A DNA stretch of 64,000 bases from Pseudomonas sp. StFLB209 (GTDB taxonomy: Bacteria > Pseudomonadota > Gammaproteobacteria > Pseudomonadales > Pseudomonadaceae). Positions 16,102 through 25,104 of this stretch are shown piece by piece. The position numbers and the translations under genes were made by a program. The stretch spans positions 1,934,001 to 1,998,000 of the forward strand of contig NZ_AP014637.1 in NCBI RefSeq assembly GCF_000829415.1, written 5' to 3'. Every line of letters begins with the position of its first letter. Position 1 is the stretch's first letter. The notes beneath the pieces were generated by a model. It ran no database searches, had not been told where the DNA came from, and saw nothing but the letters and a program-made list of their open reading frames with translations.

Positions 16102-17336
16102 CAGGCCACTCCTTGCAGTTTACGCACCGGTTGTGGCACGTGCGCACCATGCATATCCGCCAGGCTGCGACTGGCGCGCTCCTGTGCAGTTTCCTTTTCC
16201 CAACCGTCCCGGTCGGTCAGATAGAGCGCCGACGAGGCCTGGATAGCGGCAAGCTGAGCGCTGCCGGTGCTGAGCTTGAGCCTTACCTTGCCGTTGATTG
16301 CCTTGCTGGTTTGCTGGATGAAGGCATCAATCGAAGCCTTCAGCGGCGAGAACCAGCGCCCTTCGACGGCTTCACGCACCCAAAGCTGCTCAAGGGTGAT
16401 CTTTTCCCGAATCAGGTCGGCATCCAGTACCGCCGTTTCCAGAGTTCGATAGGCCAGCATGAGCACTGATGCTGCTGGCGCTTCCCTGACTTCGAATACC
16501 TTTTCACCACCTTCTAGATGCTCAAGGCCACTGTAACGGCCAATCTGGAAGCTGCCGGCCAGATAGTTGGCTTTATGAATAAGCTCCTGCAACGGCAGTA
16601 CCTGACCATTGAGCGAGAACGGTCGGCCACCGCGGAACTCGATTTCCATTTCTTCGCCTGCACGGGGATGGGATGTGCTGGTCCAGGAGTAGATGTCTTC
16701 GGTAATGCAGAAGTCTTCAGGGTTATCCAGCTTGCCGGATTCATACTCGCGCACCCAGAGATTGGCATCGCCACTCATGCTGCGTGACTGGAACCCGCCT
16801 AGCCCGATTGCATTGAGCTCTGCGATCTTTTCCTCACGGGTAAGCGCCGAATACTCATACGGACTTCCGGCGAAGCCGGTAAAACCGAGTTGCTTGATGG
16901 CGCCGTTAAGGCGGCGCAGGCTGTTCTGCGACTGATTGGCGGTATGCAGGATGGCGCCGCAGCCCAGTTTATGCGCCGTCTCCACCGCTATCTGGGCAAT
17001 GATCGGTCGCGAAAGGGAAGAACTGATCGGGTACATGCCCAGATACTGAGCGTTTGACTGAAGTGCCGGCAGGACTGCTTGCTCCACGAAAGTGCTGCAG
17101 CCATCCACCTGCTTCAGCGTTACGCCAAAAAAACCGGTAATTCTCGACAGCTCTGCGTGGTCAATGCCTTCGCCCACATCCACGGCCAGTGCGGTGACTT
17201 TGCAGCCGAGCGAGGACAGCTTGTGCAGCAGGTAGGTGCTATCCAGGCCACCGCTAAAAAGAGTCAGGATGTGTTGAGTCCGATGCGATACGAACAGCAG
17301 GTCTTCCAGACTACGAACATCCATTCCACGGGCCAT
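16101..17336 (-). CDS. Argininosuccinate-synthase-like ATP-dependent ligase
   Basis: A 411-residue protein of ASS length. The PP-loop is TLFSGGLDSTYLLHKL; YPISSSLSRPIIAQ matches the ASS segment with SLARP; GDANLWVREYESGKLDNPED and ITEDIYSWT match the ASS tail region. The highly conserved ASS motif GKGNDQ is replaced by ANQSQNSLRR, so the amino-acid/nucleophile pocket differs. True ASS joins citrulline and aspartate; this enzyme may join other partners. The ATG at 17336 has GAGGA 8 nt upstream and is preferred over a TTG at 17351. First gene of the operon, divergent from a LysR regulator. Confidence 0.8.
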   Translation of the reverse strand: MARGMDVRSLEDLLFVSHRTQHILTLFSGGLDSTYLLHKLSSLGCKVTALAVDVGEGIDHAELSRITGFFGVTLKQVDGCSTFVEQAVLPALQSNAQYLGMYPISSSLSRPIIAQIAVETAHKLGCGAILHTANQSQNSLRRLNGAIKQLGFTGFAGSPYEYSALTREEKIAELNAIGLGGFQSRSMSGDANLWVREYESGKLDNPEDFCITEDIYSWTSTSHPRAGEEMEIEFRGGRPFSLNGQVLPLQELIHKANYLAGSFQIGRYSGLEHLEGGEKVFEVREAPAASVLMLAYRTLETAVLDADLIREKITLEQLWVREAVEGRWFSPLKASIDAFIQQTSKAINGKVRLKLSTGSAQLAAIQASSALYLTDRDGWEKETAQERASRSLADMHGAHVPQPVRKLQGVA

Positions 17337-17403
17337 TCCAATTATCCTCAAGGCGGGCTGATCTGGACTTTCCTGTCCAGTGCCGGAATTATTGGCGTGA
17401 CCC

Positions 17404-17420
17404 GGGCTGATAATTAGCCC
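17404..17420. promoter_or_regulatory. Candidate LysR operator
   Basis: Inverted repeat GGGCT-GATAATT-AGCCC in the 100-bp divergent promoter between the ASS-like operon and the LysR gene. GGGCTGAT occurs again at 17354. Confidence 0.4.
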
Positions 17421-17439
17421 TACCTTCAGGACAACAGTT

Positions 17440-18372
17440 TTGCGCTACGAGAACGAATCTCCTCTTCGGCTGATGCCGCACATGCTGGTATTCGCGAGGG
17501 TCGTGGAGCTGGGCAGCTTTTCTGCAGCGGCCGGATCGCTGGGGCTTACACCTTCTGCGGTAAGCCGACAAATCACGGCACTGGAGCAGGCGCTGCGGGT
17601 CAAGCTGCTGGAACGAACCACGCGCAAGCTACGGCTTTCCGAAGCCGGTACCGAGATTTTTGCCCACTGCCTGGAAATGGCCAAAGCCGCCCGTTGTGTA
17701 CAGGATGTGGCGGAGCGCTTTGTCAGCAGTCCACAGGGCCAGGTGAAGATCAGTGCACCGAAAGCCTTCGGCAAGATCCTCATCAGCCCGCTGATTCCTG
17801 AGTTCCTGCAGCGTTATCCCAAAGTGGACGTGCAATTGATGCTGACCGATCAACCCGGCCACTTGCTCGACGACTTCGACCTACTGGTGCGGATCACCGA
17901 CATGCCACCCTTGGGCCTTGCCGCCCGCCCGCTATGCGATGTGCAGCACGTACTTTGTGCAAGCGAGCACTATCTGGCGCAGGCCGGAACGCCTGCCCAT
18001 CCGGCAGACCTGGCTTCTCATAGCTGCATCTATCTGGGAGAAACGCCCAGTGATAGTCGGTGGCAACTCAGGCATCTGGAAACGGGTGAAAAAGTCACTG
18101 TCGGCGTCAAAGGCAGGTTCTCCAGCAACCATAGCGAGGTACGACTGGGCGCCGTTCGCGCCAATCTCGGTATTGGTTGCCTGCCGATATTCACGGCGGC
18201 CGAGAGTCTGTCGACGCATCGGCTGGTCGAGGTCTTGCCCGAATGGCGGTATGAGACGACCTATCATGGAAGGGCCTGGATTCTCTATCCTCCAAACCGT
18301 TACCTGCCGCCCAAATGCCGGGTATTGATCGACTTTCTGGCGGAAAAACTCGCTGAACCCTTGCCTTGCTGA
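17440..18372 (+). CDS. LysR-family transcriptional regulator
   Basis: A 310-residue regulator with HTH FSAAAGSLGLTPSAVSRQIT and a LysR substrate domain of the CrgA/aaeR type. A TTG start at 17440 has AGGA 8 nt upstream; an ATG at 17473 is an alternative. Divergent placement 100 bp from the ASS-like/dioxygenase/exporter operon makes it the likely controller of that operon. Confidence 0.85.
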   Translation: MRYENESPLRLMPHMLVFARVVELGSFSAAAGSLGLTPSAVSRQITALEQALRVKLLERTTRKLRLSEAGTEIFAHCLEMAKAARCVQDVAERFVSSPQGQVKISAPKAFGKILISPLIPEFLQRYPKVDVQLMLTDQPGHLLDDFDLLVRITDMPPLGLAARPLCDVQHVLCASEHYLAQAGTPAHPADLASHSCIYLGETPSDSRWQLRHLETGEKVTVGVKGRFSSNHSEVRLGAVRANLGIGCLPIFTAAESLSTHRLVEVLPEWRYETTYHGRAWILYPPNRYLPPKCRVLIDFLAEKLAEPLPC

Positions 18373-18388
18373 GCAAGCTACCCCAGGT

Positions 18389-18424
18389 ATGCGGCGCTTA
18401 TCCGAACAGCATTGGTTTTAACTG
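18389..18424 (+). repeat. 36-bp intergenic repeat, copy 1
   Basis: Begins ATGCGGCGCTTATCCGAAC and ends GGTTTTAACTG. It is 34/36 or so identical to 18556-18591 and similar to 32832-32864. Confidence 0.7.
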
Positions 18425-18478
18425 CAATATTGGTCAGTTAGACCGGTGGGGTGGGCTTGCCGGAGTGCCGGACCACAA

Positions 18479-18550
18479 CGAAGACGGCGGCACATTCACA
18501 ACAGATGTAATGTCTTTACTGGCGTCTTCGCGACCAAGGTCGCTCCCACA
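18479..18550 (+). repeat. 72-bp composite repeat with REP-like end, copy 1
   Basis: Starts CGAAGACGGCGGCACATTC and ends with the REP-like core GCGACCAAGGTCGCTCCCACA. Related copies are at 26110-26181 and, inverted, 32724-32793. Confidence 0.7.
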
Positions 18551-18555
18551 AAGGC

Positions 18556-18591
18556 ATGCGGCGCTTATCTGAACGGTATTGGTTTTAACTG
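18556..18591 (+). repeat. 36-bp intergenic repeat, copy 2
   Basis: Direct copy of 18389-18424, immediately following the 72-bp composite repeat. Confidence 0.7.
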
Positions 18592-18950
18592 TGGATAACC
18601 CGAAGATTCGAGTTTTCCACAAGTGAGTTCACTCTCATCCTTACAAATGAACTCGTGGTTCTGATCAATCAGTTGGATCTGGATGGGGCAGCAGAAAAAA
18701 TTCAGGTATTGCGCTTACGGCAAGCGACATCTGAGAAGGGCGTACTTAGCTAGCTAACGGTTTGAAATATAAGACATTAGTAAGCTATTCATATCGACGC
18801 GGCGATGCCCGCAGAGACGTTTTAATTCCAGAAAGGAATAAAAAACTCGATATCTATTTTTAAATCTAAATAGGCGAGGGTGTCTTAGAGTGCTAATCTA
18901 ATTGAAAGAAATAAATTTCGCAATCCGAAAAAACAAAAAAAGGTGCGAAC

Positions 18951-19799
18951 ATGAATTCCAAAGCCGCAAAAGAAGCAGGGTCCACACAAGAGCTGGACGA
19001 CAAGAAAGCCCGTAGTACCGTGCAATCCCTGGCCAAAGGGTTTCGTGTGCTTGAGGCATTTTCTGCCGAGAATGAAGAGCTGACGTTAAGCCAGATTGCC
19101 GCTGCGGCTGATCTGGACCCTGGCACCACGTTTCGGATGCTCAATACGCTGGTTGATCTCGGTTACGTTTCCAGGATCCCTGAAAGCAGACGTTTCGCGT
19201 TGACGCTGAAGATCCTTGATCTGGGTTTTCACGCCATTGCACGCACTGACCTGCGCAGTATTGTCAGGCCTATCCTGCGTACGCTGGTCGGTGAAGTGGG
19301 GGAGGCGGCCAGTTTTGCTGTTTTACAGTCGGCTGACGTGCTTTATCTGGAGCGGGTCAGGGCCGGCGTCACGCGGTTGGGTGTCGACATTCGAACAGGC
19401 ACCACTGTGCCTGCTGCTCAAACTGCAATAGGCCAATCGATCCTGGCCTTTCTTCCCGAAGTTGAAGTCAACCGTATCCTGGCCATACCGCAACTGGCCC
19501 CTTTCATCATGAAGCCACATGCCTCGGACGTTCCACTGCATGAACAACTGAGCCAGATCCGTGAACGCGGGTTCATCCTGACCAACTCCTTGTTTACTGA
19601 GGGATTGCGAATACTCGCTGTTCCGGTTCTGGACGTGGACGGTTATCCCGTCGGCGCAATCAGTATTGCGGCGCCGACGGTTCGTTGCACGGCTGAAGAA
19701 CTTGAACTCCGTGCGCTGGCGTTAACCCAACGCGCGGCGAAGTCCATAGGTAAAGCACTTGAAGCCAATGGCAGTGTGGGTGCCAGTACCTACGGGTAG
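18951..19799 (+). CDS. IclR-family transcriptional regulator
   Basis: A 282-residue regulator with an N-terminal winged helix (VQSLAKGFRVLEAF, then LSQIAAAADLDPGTTFRMLN) and an IclR ligand domain (VPAAQTAIGQSILAF, GFILTNSLFTEGLRILAVPV). It begins after AAGGTGCGAAC. It precedes, in the same direction, an MFS transporter, a DapA-like aldolase and an OprD porin, and is their likely regulator. Confidence 0.85.
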   Translation: MNSKAAKEAGSTQELDDKKARSTVQSLAKGFRVLEAFSAENEELTLSQIAAAADLDPGTTFRMLNTLVDLGYVSRIPESRRFALTLKILDLGFHAIARTDLRSIVRPILRTLVGEVGEAASFAVLQSADVLYLERVRAGVTRLGVDIRTGTTVPAAQTAIGQSILAFLPEVEVNRILAIPQLAPFIMKPHASDVPLHEQLSQIRERGFILTNSLFTEGLRILAVPVLDVDGYPVGAISIAAPTVRCTAEELELRALALTQRAAKSIGKALEANGSVGASTYG

Positions 19800-19908
19800 A
19801 TAAATAGAGCGCTTCTCGCGCTCATCAAAACAACGTGTGAGTGCTCTGTGTTTTTCACGGTGTGTAGGCGCTCGCCCTCTGAAAGTAAAAATAATAAGAG
19901 GAAGGATC

Positions 19909-21318
19909 ATGTTGATACAGCAAGTCGCTTCATCGCCTCACGCCGAGGTGGACAGTAAGACGCACGTGATAGAAGGGCAGGCAGGCATCAGTGCCCGGCT
20001 TGAACGGTTACCGGTTACCCGCCAAGTGTTCTGGGCACGCAATGTGATCGGCGCGGCCACGTTTTTCGATGGTTACACCGTCATTGCTATTGCCTATGCC
20101 ATGCCGGTATTGGCCAAAGAGTGGAGCCTGACACCGGGTCAGATTGGCTTGATTCTTTCGGCCGGCTATTTGGGGCAGTTATTCGGGGCGTTGTTCTTTG
20201 GCTGGCTGGCTGAGCGTATTGGCCGGATGAAAGTCCTGACCTTCACCATCTTGCTGTTCGTTGCCATGGACGTTGCCTGCCTGTTTGCTTCCGGTGCGGT
20301 GGCAATGATGGCGTTCAGATTCATACAGGGCATAGGCACGGGAGGAGAGGTACCGGTGGCGAGTGCCTACGTCAATGAGCTGATCGGCTCCAAGAAACGA
20401 GGGCGTTTCTTTCTGCTCTATGAGGTGATGTTCCTGCTTGGTCTGGTCGGCGCCGGCATTATCGGTTACTTCCTGGTACCGGTGTATGGCTGGAAAGTCA
20501 TGTTCGCTGTCGGTCTTGTACCTGCTGCGCTGTTGATCCCGCTGCGCTTCTTCCTCTTTGAATCGCCACGTTGGCTGGCATCCAAGGGCCGTGTTGAAGA
20601 GGCCGATCGCATCGTGAGCCGGTTGGAGCAGAGCGTTATCAAGTCTGGCAAAACCCTGGCTCCGGTCGTCGAAATGCCCATGGCTGCGCGGCCAAATGCG
20701 GCCCAAGGCTGGCGTGAGCTGTTCAAGGGCATGTATTTCAAGCGTTCGCTGGTGATTTGGGCCATGTGGTTCGGTTCCTACATGGTTGCCAACGGCCTGA
20801 TTACCTGGTTGCCGACGCTGTATCGTCAGCATTTCCATCTGCCGCTTGAAACCAGTCTTGCCTACGGTTTCATGACTTCGGCTGCCGGGGTGGTGGCGGC
20901 TGTCATCTGCGCGCTATTGATCGATAAGGTCGGGCGGCGCCGCTGGTACATCGGAGCATTGTTCTGCGCTGCCATACCTCTGGGGCTGCTGGCCGCCACC
21001 GGCGCTACTACGCCCTTGCAGATTCTGATGATGGCCGGCCTGGGTTATGCCATGTTGCAGACCGTAACGTTCTCGCTTTATCTGTACTCGGCTGAACTCT
21101 TTCCAACGCGTTTGAGAGCACTGGGAACAGGCATTGGCAGTGCCTGGCTGCGCCTGGGGTCGGCCATGGGCCCCTTGGTCGTGGGCGTCGCGATATCCGG
21201 AGCCGGTGTGCATTACGTATTTGGCACGTTCGCCATTGTACTGTTGATAACCGGGTGTATTACGGCACTGTTTGCAATTGAAACCAAGGGACGAGTTCTT
21301 GAGGAACTATCACCTTGA
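19909..21318 (+). CDS. MFS transporter, sugar/aromatic-acid H+ symporter type
   Basis: A 469-residue 12-helix inner-membrane transporter. FDGYTVIAIAYAMPVL in helix 1, GWLAERIGRMKVL in loop 2-3 and GTGGEVPVASAYVNELI in helix 4-5 place it in the AAHS/NiaP-like branch of the sugar porter clan. The ATG at 19909 follows AGAGGAAGGATC. Together with the OprD-type porin it would give an outer- and inner-membrane uptake route for an organic acid degraded by the aldolase. Confidence 0.85.
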   Translation: MLIQQVASSPHAEVDSKTHVIEGQAGISARLERLPVTRQVFWARNVIGAATFFDGYTVIAIAYAMPVLAKEWSLTPGQIGLILSAGYLGQLFGALFFGWLAERIGRMKVLTFTILLFVAMDVACLFASGAVAMMAFRFIQGIGTGGEVPVASAYVNELIGSKKRGRFFLLYEVMFLLGLVGAGIIGYFLVPVYGWKVMFAVGLVPAALLIPLRFFLFESPRWLASKGRVEEADRIVSRLEQSVIKSGKTLAPVVEMPMAARPNAAQGWRELFKGMYFKRSLVIWAMWFGSYMVANGLITWLPTLYRQHFHLPLETSLAYGFMTSAAGVVAAVICALLIDKVGRRRWYIGALFCAAIPLGLLAATGATTPLQILMMAGLGYAMLQTVTFSLYLYSAELFPTRLRALGTGIGSAWLRLGSAMGPLVVGVAISGAGVHYVFGTFAIVLLITGCITALFAIETKGRVLEELSP

Positions 21319-21443
21319 CGCTGTAAGTGATCGTTAAACGCTGTCTTGTAATAAACAACGAAAATTCAAGAAATGCATTGATGTGTTTCTTGCGCCCCTG
21401 CACGCGTAGCTGTGGACTATTGGTAAATAAAGAGGAAATAAAA

Positions 21444-22373
21444 ATGAGCACTAAAAATACCATCGACCTTAAAGGCCTTGTTCCTGCCCCTATTACACCC
21501 TTTACTCGTGATGGCAAACTTGATTTTGCCGCCATTCAAAAGCTGGGTAGCTGGCTGGGCAGTTTCGAAGGCGTCAAAGGTCTGGTTGTGTTGGGCCATG
21601 CCGGTGAGGGCACTTTCTTGACTCAGGCTGAACAGGCTCAGGTGATCCGCGCATTCAGCGAGTCGGTTGAAGGTCGCTTGCCAATTATCGCCGGCATCAC
21701 TGGCGAGGGCACTCAGGTGGCGGCCGAAGAGGCCAAGCGTGCGGTGGATAACGGCGCTGCCGCAGGCCTGGTTTATCCTTCCCATGGCTGGTTGCGCTTC
21801 GGTTATCAAAAAGGTGCTGCCCAAGACCGTTACCGGGCCATTTATGAGCACAGCGGCCTGCCACTGATTCTGTTCCAGTACCCGGATGTCACCAAGGCCA
21901 CTTACGACCTGGAAACCCAGCTGGATATCGCCCGTCAGCCAGGCGTATTCGCCATGAAGAACGGCGTGCGCAACATGCGTCGCTGGGATACCGAAATCCC
22001 GGTAATCCGCAAAGAAGTGCCAGACCTGCAAATTCTGACCTGCCATGACGAATACTTGCTGCACACCATGTTCGATGTAGACGGTGCGCTGGTCGGTTAC
22101 GGTGGCCTGACCCCTGAGCCGTTGATCGAACTGATTGCCGCAGGCAAACGCAGGGACTACCCGGCAGCCCGTGCCATCCACGACAAGCTGCTTCCTGTTA
22201 CCCGCAATGTCTACCATCGCGGCTCGCACATGGAAGGTACTGTGGCCCTCAAACATGGCCTGGTGACGCGCGGCATTCTGGACCATGCGACCGTACGCTC
22301 GCCGCTGCTGCCCCTGGCTGAGGGCGCCGATCAGGAAATCGCGGCTGCTCTGCGTTCTGCTGGCCTGGTTTAA
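21444..22373 (+). CDS. Dihydrodipicolinate-synthase-family (DapA-like) aldolase
   Basis: A 309-residue class I aldolase-fold enzyme. GHAGEGTFLT fits the phosphate/carboxylate loop, Tyr in ILFQYPDVT the catalytic tyrosine and Lys in VFAMKNGVR the Schiff-base lysine. ATG at 21444 follows AGAGGAAATAAAA. The catabolic clustering with transporter, porin and IclR regulator argues against lysine biosynthesis and for cleavage or dehydration of an imported sugar acid or aromatic-derived acid, as in KDG aldolase, KDG dehydratase or NanA relatives. Confidence 0.8.
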   Translation: MSTKNTIDLKGLVPAPITPFTRDGKLDFAAIQKLGSWLGSFEGVKGLVVLGHAGEGTFLTQAEQAQVIRAFSESVEGRLPIIAGITGEGTQVAAEEAKRAVDNGAAAGLVYPSHGWLRFGYQKGAAQDRYRAIYEHSGLPLILFQYPDVTKATYDLETQLDIARQPGVFAMKNGVRNMRRWDTEIPVIRKEVPDLQILTCHDEYLLHTMFDVDGALVGYGGLTPEPLIELIAAGKRRDYPAARAIHDKLLPVTRNVYHRGSHMEGTVALKHGLVTRGILDHATVRSPLLPLAEGADQEIAAALRSAGLV

Positions 22374-22379
22374 GCGCTG

Positions 22380-22404
22380 ACGCAATGCTGTGCAGGCATT
22401 GCGT
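22380..22404 (+). terminator. Hairpin after the aldolase gene
   Basis: ACGCAATGC and GCATTGCGT flank a 7-nt loop just after the aldolase stop; no T-run, so it may reduce rather than stop transcription into the porin. Confidence 0.4.
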
Positions 22405-22575
22405 GACGTCGTGCCATCTGGACGGGGCCTTGTTGATACGAGGCCCTGCCCATAATTTCAAGTTTCACTCGCGACTTTATCAATAGCTCCGTTCTCCCAG
22501 AGAGACGAAGTGATATTTGCCCTTCTGGCGTTCAGCGGTTGCCCACTCCCTTAAATAACAACAACAGGGGATATC

Positions 22576-23820
22576 ATGATCATGAACATTCGTCGTTGCC
22601 AGGCCATCAGCGTGGCACTTGCGGTCTTGCTGTTTCAATCTCACACGCTGGCGCAAGGTCTTATTGAAGACAGTCGCGCCACTCTTAATTTTAGAAACTT
22701 CTACTTTGAGCGTGATTTCACCTCGGCCGCCGCGCGCCCTCAGGAAGCCCGAGAGTGGACCCAGAGCTTTATTCTGGATCTGCGTTCGGGCTTCACCCCT
22801 GGCACTGTCGGGTTCGGCGTCGATGTATTGGGTAAATATGCGATCAAGCTCGACGGAGGTGCCGGTCGTTACGGCGCGCTGTTATTACCCAGGGATGCCG
22901 ATGGTGATCCGGCTGGCAGCTTTGGCCGATTGGGCGTAGCGGTCAAGGCTAAAATCTCGGCCACCGAACTTAAAGTCGGTGAATGGATGCCGAACCTGCC
23001 TTTGGTTACCGCTGACGACTTCAGAGCGCTGCCGCAAACCTTCAAGGGGGCGCAACTCTCGTCGCAGGACATCAATAACTGGACGTTGTATGCCGGTGAG
23101 TTCACCAAAACCAGCCTGCGTAATGACTCCTCGATGGAGGATCTGGCTTACGCGGGGGCATCCAGCGACTCGTTCAAATACCTCGGTGGTGACTATCGCA
23201 CCCCATCAAAGAACACAACGCTGCGTCTGTGGGCGGGTGAACTGAAAGATATTTATCAACAGCAATACATCGGTCTGAATCAACGCTTCGCGCTCTCTGA
23301 AGGCATCAACCTGAACGCCAACCTGGGCTACTTTCGCGGCCAGGATGACGGCAGTGCCAAAGCCGGTCGGCTGGACAACCGCACCGCTTCTGCCCTGGTC
23401 GGGCTGAACGTCCGCCAGCACACGGTGAGTGTCGGTCTGCAGCAGGTCAGTGGTGATAGCGGCTGGATGCGGATTGCGGGCACCGGCGGCATCTACCTGG
23501 CCAACAACACGTTCAACCATGCGTTTGACAACCCACGGGAAAGATCCTGGCAATTGCGTTACGACCTGGACTTTACCGGTTATGCAATACCGGGGCTGAC
23601 CCTGATGACCCGCTATGTCCAAGGCGATCATGTAAAGCTCAGAGGCGTGGACAACGGCTCCGAATGGGTACGTGAAACCGAACTGGGTTACGTCGTGCAG
23701 AGCGGCGTGATGAAAAACGTCAGCCTGCGCTGGCGCAACGCAAGTGTTCGCAGGGACTTCAATTCATCGGATTACGACGAAAACCGGATCATTCTGAGTT
23801 ATCCGTTGAAACTGCTGTAG
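22576..23820 (+). CDS. OprD-family outer-membrane porin
   Basis: A 414-residue protein with signal peptide MIMNIRRCQAISVALAVLLF ending near LAQG, then the OprD start GLIEDSRATLNFRNFYFERDF and many amphipathic strands, ending in SYPLKLL. OprD porins take up specific small acids and amino acids. It is the last gene of the IclR-controlled cluster and is followed by a hairpin. Confidence 0.9.
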   Translation: MIMNIRRCQAISVALAVLLFQSHTLAQGLIEDSRATLNFRNFYFERDFTSAAARPQEAREWTQSFILDLRSGFTPGTVGFGVDVLGKYAIKLDGGAGRYGALLLPRDADGDPAGSFGRLGVAVKAKISATELKVGEWMPNLPLVTADDFRALPQTFKGAQLSSQDINNWTLYAGEFTKTSLRNDSSMEDLAYAGASSDSFKYLGGDYRTPSKNTTLRLWAGELKDIYQQQYIGLNQRFALSEGINLNANLGYFRGQDDGSAKAGRLDNRTASALVGLNVRQHTVSVGLQQVSGDSGWMRIAGTGGIYLANNTFNHAFDNPRERSWQLRYDLDFTGYAIPGLTLMTRYVQGDHVKLRGVDNGSEWVRETELGYVVQSGVMKNVSLRWRNASVRRDFNSSDYDENRIILSYPLKLL

Positions 23821-23846
23821 GGTCCGGGCTTCGATGACTGCCTTGT

Positions 23847-23879
23847 TGTGGATAAGGCTTTTTTCATGGCTTATCCACA
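23847..23879 (+). terminator. Hairpin after porin gene
   Basis: TGTGGATAAG (23847-23856) pairs with CTTATCCACA (23870-23879), 27 bases after the porin stop. Confidence 0.45.
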
Positions 23880-23931
23880 CCGTCAGAGTTGCCGACAGCG
23901 GCCACCCATGAAGGCTTTAAACCGACCCCTG

Positions 23932-24519
23932 TCACTCATCCTCAAAGATGAATTCGTAGTTCTGGTCAACCAGTTGCTTGAGATAGTCATCAAAACTGGC
24001 GGCAATCACCTTGTAGCTATCCGGGTCGTGCAGGTAGCGCACCACCTGACCCACGCTGCCGCCTGCTGCCGGGTTGAAGTCGATGTATAGCCGCGACGTC
24101 CCGCCGTTGTTCATGCACTGCGAAAAGCACAGACGTTCGCCCATGGCCAACTGACCGTCGATGGCAGGATCGAGCAGTTCCGGGTCTTCGTCGACGTAGT
24201 CGCCGTACACGTCGGCAATGCTGTCGTTGTATTGCCCGGCCTCTTCAAGGATCTGCTCCACGGAGCTGAGGTAGTAGGGGTACTCGAAGACGTCCGAGCC
24301 CAATACCAGTACAAAGACTTCTCCATTGGGGTACTTGCGAAAATGCGTGCCGTCGAGGCGGCCCAGCAGTTCCAGCAGGCTGGCGGGTGCCTGTGGATAA
24401 CGTGCCAGGAGTCTGCTCAGATCGGCTTCTGAGGCGCCGTGGCTGTGTTTGAGCTGTTCAAGATCTTGCGCAGGCAGGGCCTGGTACAGGCCGGTGAGGT
24501 AGGTATCGACGATGGACAT
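23932..24519 (-). CDS. SMI1/KNR4-family protein
   Basis: A 195-residue acidic cytosolic protein; YPQAPASLLELLGRLDGTHF and later SFDDYLKQLVDQNYEFI follow the SMI1/KNR4 layout. The family includes immunity proteins against contact-dependent or secreted toxins as well as unlinked housekeeping members; no toxin is adjacent here. Start at MSIVDTYLTG (24519) rather than 24537. Confidence 0.75.
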   Translation of the reverse strand: MSIVDTYLTGLYQALPAQDLEQLKHSHGASEADLSRLLARYPQAPASLLELLGRLDGTHFRKYPNGEVFVLVLGSDVFEYPYYLSSVEQILEEAGQYNDSIADVYGDYVDEDPELLDPAIDGQLAMGERLCFSQCMNNGGTSRLYIDFNPAAGGSVGQVVRYLHDPDSYKVIAASFDDYLKQLVDQNYEFIFEDE

Positions 24520-24598
24520 GGCTGGGCCTGTGTGCAAATGAATTCAGAGGAGGTACTGCGACCGGCCTTGGGCCTTGCCGGTTCCGCAGGGCACTCAC

Positions 24599-25009
24599 TT
24601 ATTGCGCGGCTGCAAGATGCTGGCGCAAAACCTTCAGACGTTGCAGCAGGTTCAGAATGTAGCCCCTTTCGATGACCGATCCGTGGTGGCCGTCGCAAAA
24701 GCGCTCGCCGCGTACGCACCAGGTCAGCATGCTTTTCAGCTCGTCCAGCGTGGCGTTGGCGACCCGTTGCGGGTCGCCAAGCATGGCACCTGATTCGGCG
24801 ATGCCGTAGTTGAAGTCTGTCCAGCAGTCTTTGCCAGCTGCGCTGAAGAATGCGTTGACGACGTCGGCATACACCGGCCAGCGCCCGTCGTGATACGAGA
24901 CAATGGCTTCGATAGGGCGGCCGCCGGGGTACAGAAGCGGCTGAAAACCCAGCAACTCATCCAGGTCGGCAGGTTGTGGATCCAGTTGCGCAGGCATATA
25001 GACATCCAT
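24599..25009 (-). CDS. DUF6508-like protein
   Basis: A 136-residue soluble protein with WPVYADVVNAFFSAAGKDCW and LKSMLTWCVRGERFCDGHHG, which I recall as the DUF6508 signature. The conserved Cys, Arg, Glu and His cluster could be a metal or catalytic site, but the function is not known. It lies beside the SMI1-like gene on the same strand with an 79-base gap. Confidence 0.65.
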   Translation of the reverse strand: MDVYMPAQLDPQPADLDELLGFQPLLYPGGRPIEAIVSYHDGRWPVYADVVNAFFSAAGKDCWTDFNYGIAESGAMLGDPQRVANATLDELKSMLTWCVRGERFCDGHHGSVIERGYILNLLQRLKVLRQHLAAAQ

Positions 25010-25104
25010 GAAGGGGCGGGGGACCTGTCCAGGCGCTCGACAGCTGTTTGCTGCTGCTTGGAGTGGCGAGCGTGGATCAGGTTCCCGGCTGTTTTCAAGG
25101 TGTC

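Larger units (their letters stand above)
18373..18950. other. Intergenic region with composite repeats
   Basis: These 578 bases hold a 36-bp direct repeat (two copies), the 72-bp composite repeat copy 1, and an AT-rich stretch from about 18680 that probably contains the IclR promoter. No gene was seen. Confidence 0.55.

Noticed and set aside
16101..17336. Naming the ASS-like gene argG
   Set aside because: The conserved GKGNDQ segment is changed and the operon context is not arginine biosynthesis.
21417..22385. 322-codon open frame on the minus strand
   Set aside because: Antisense to the DapA-like aldolase, which has active-site residues and a ribosome site.
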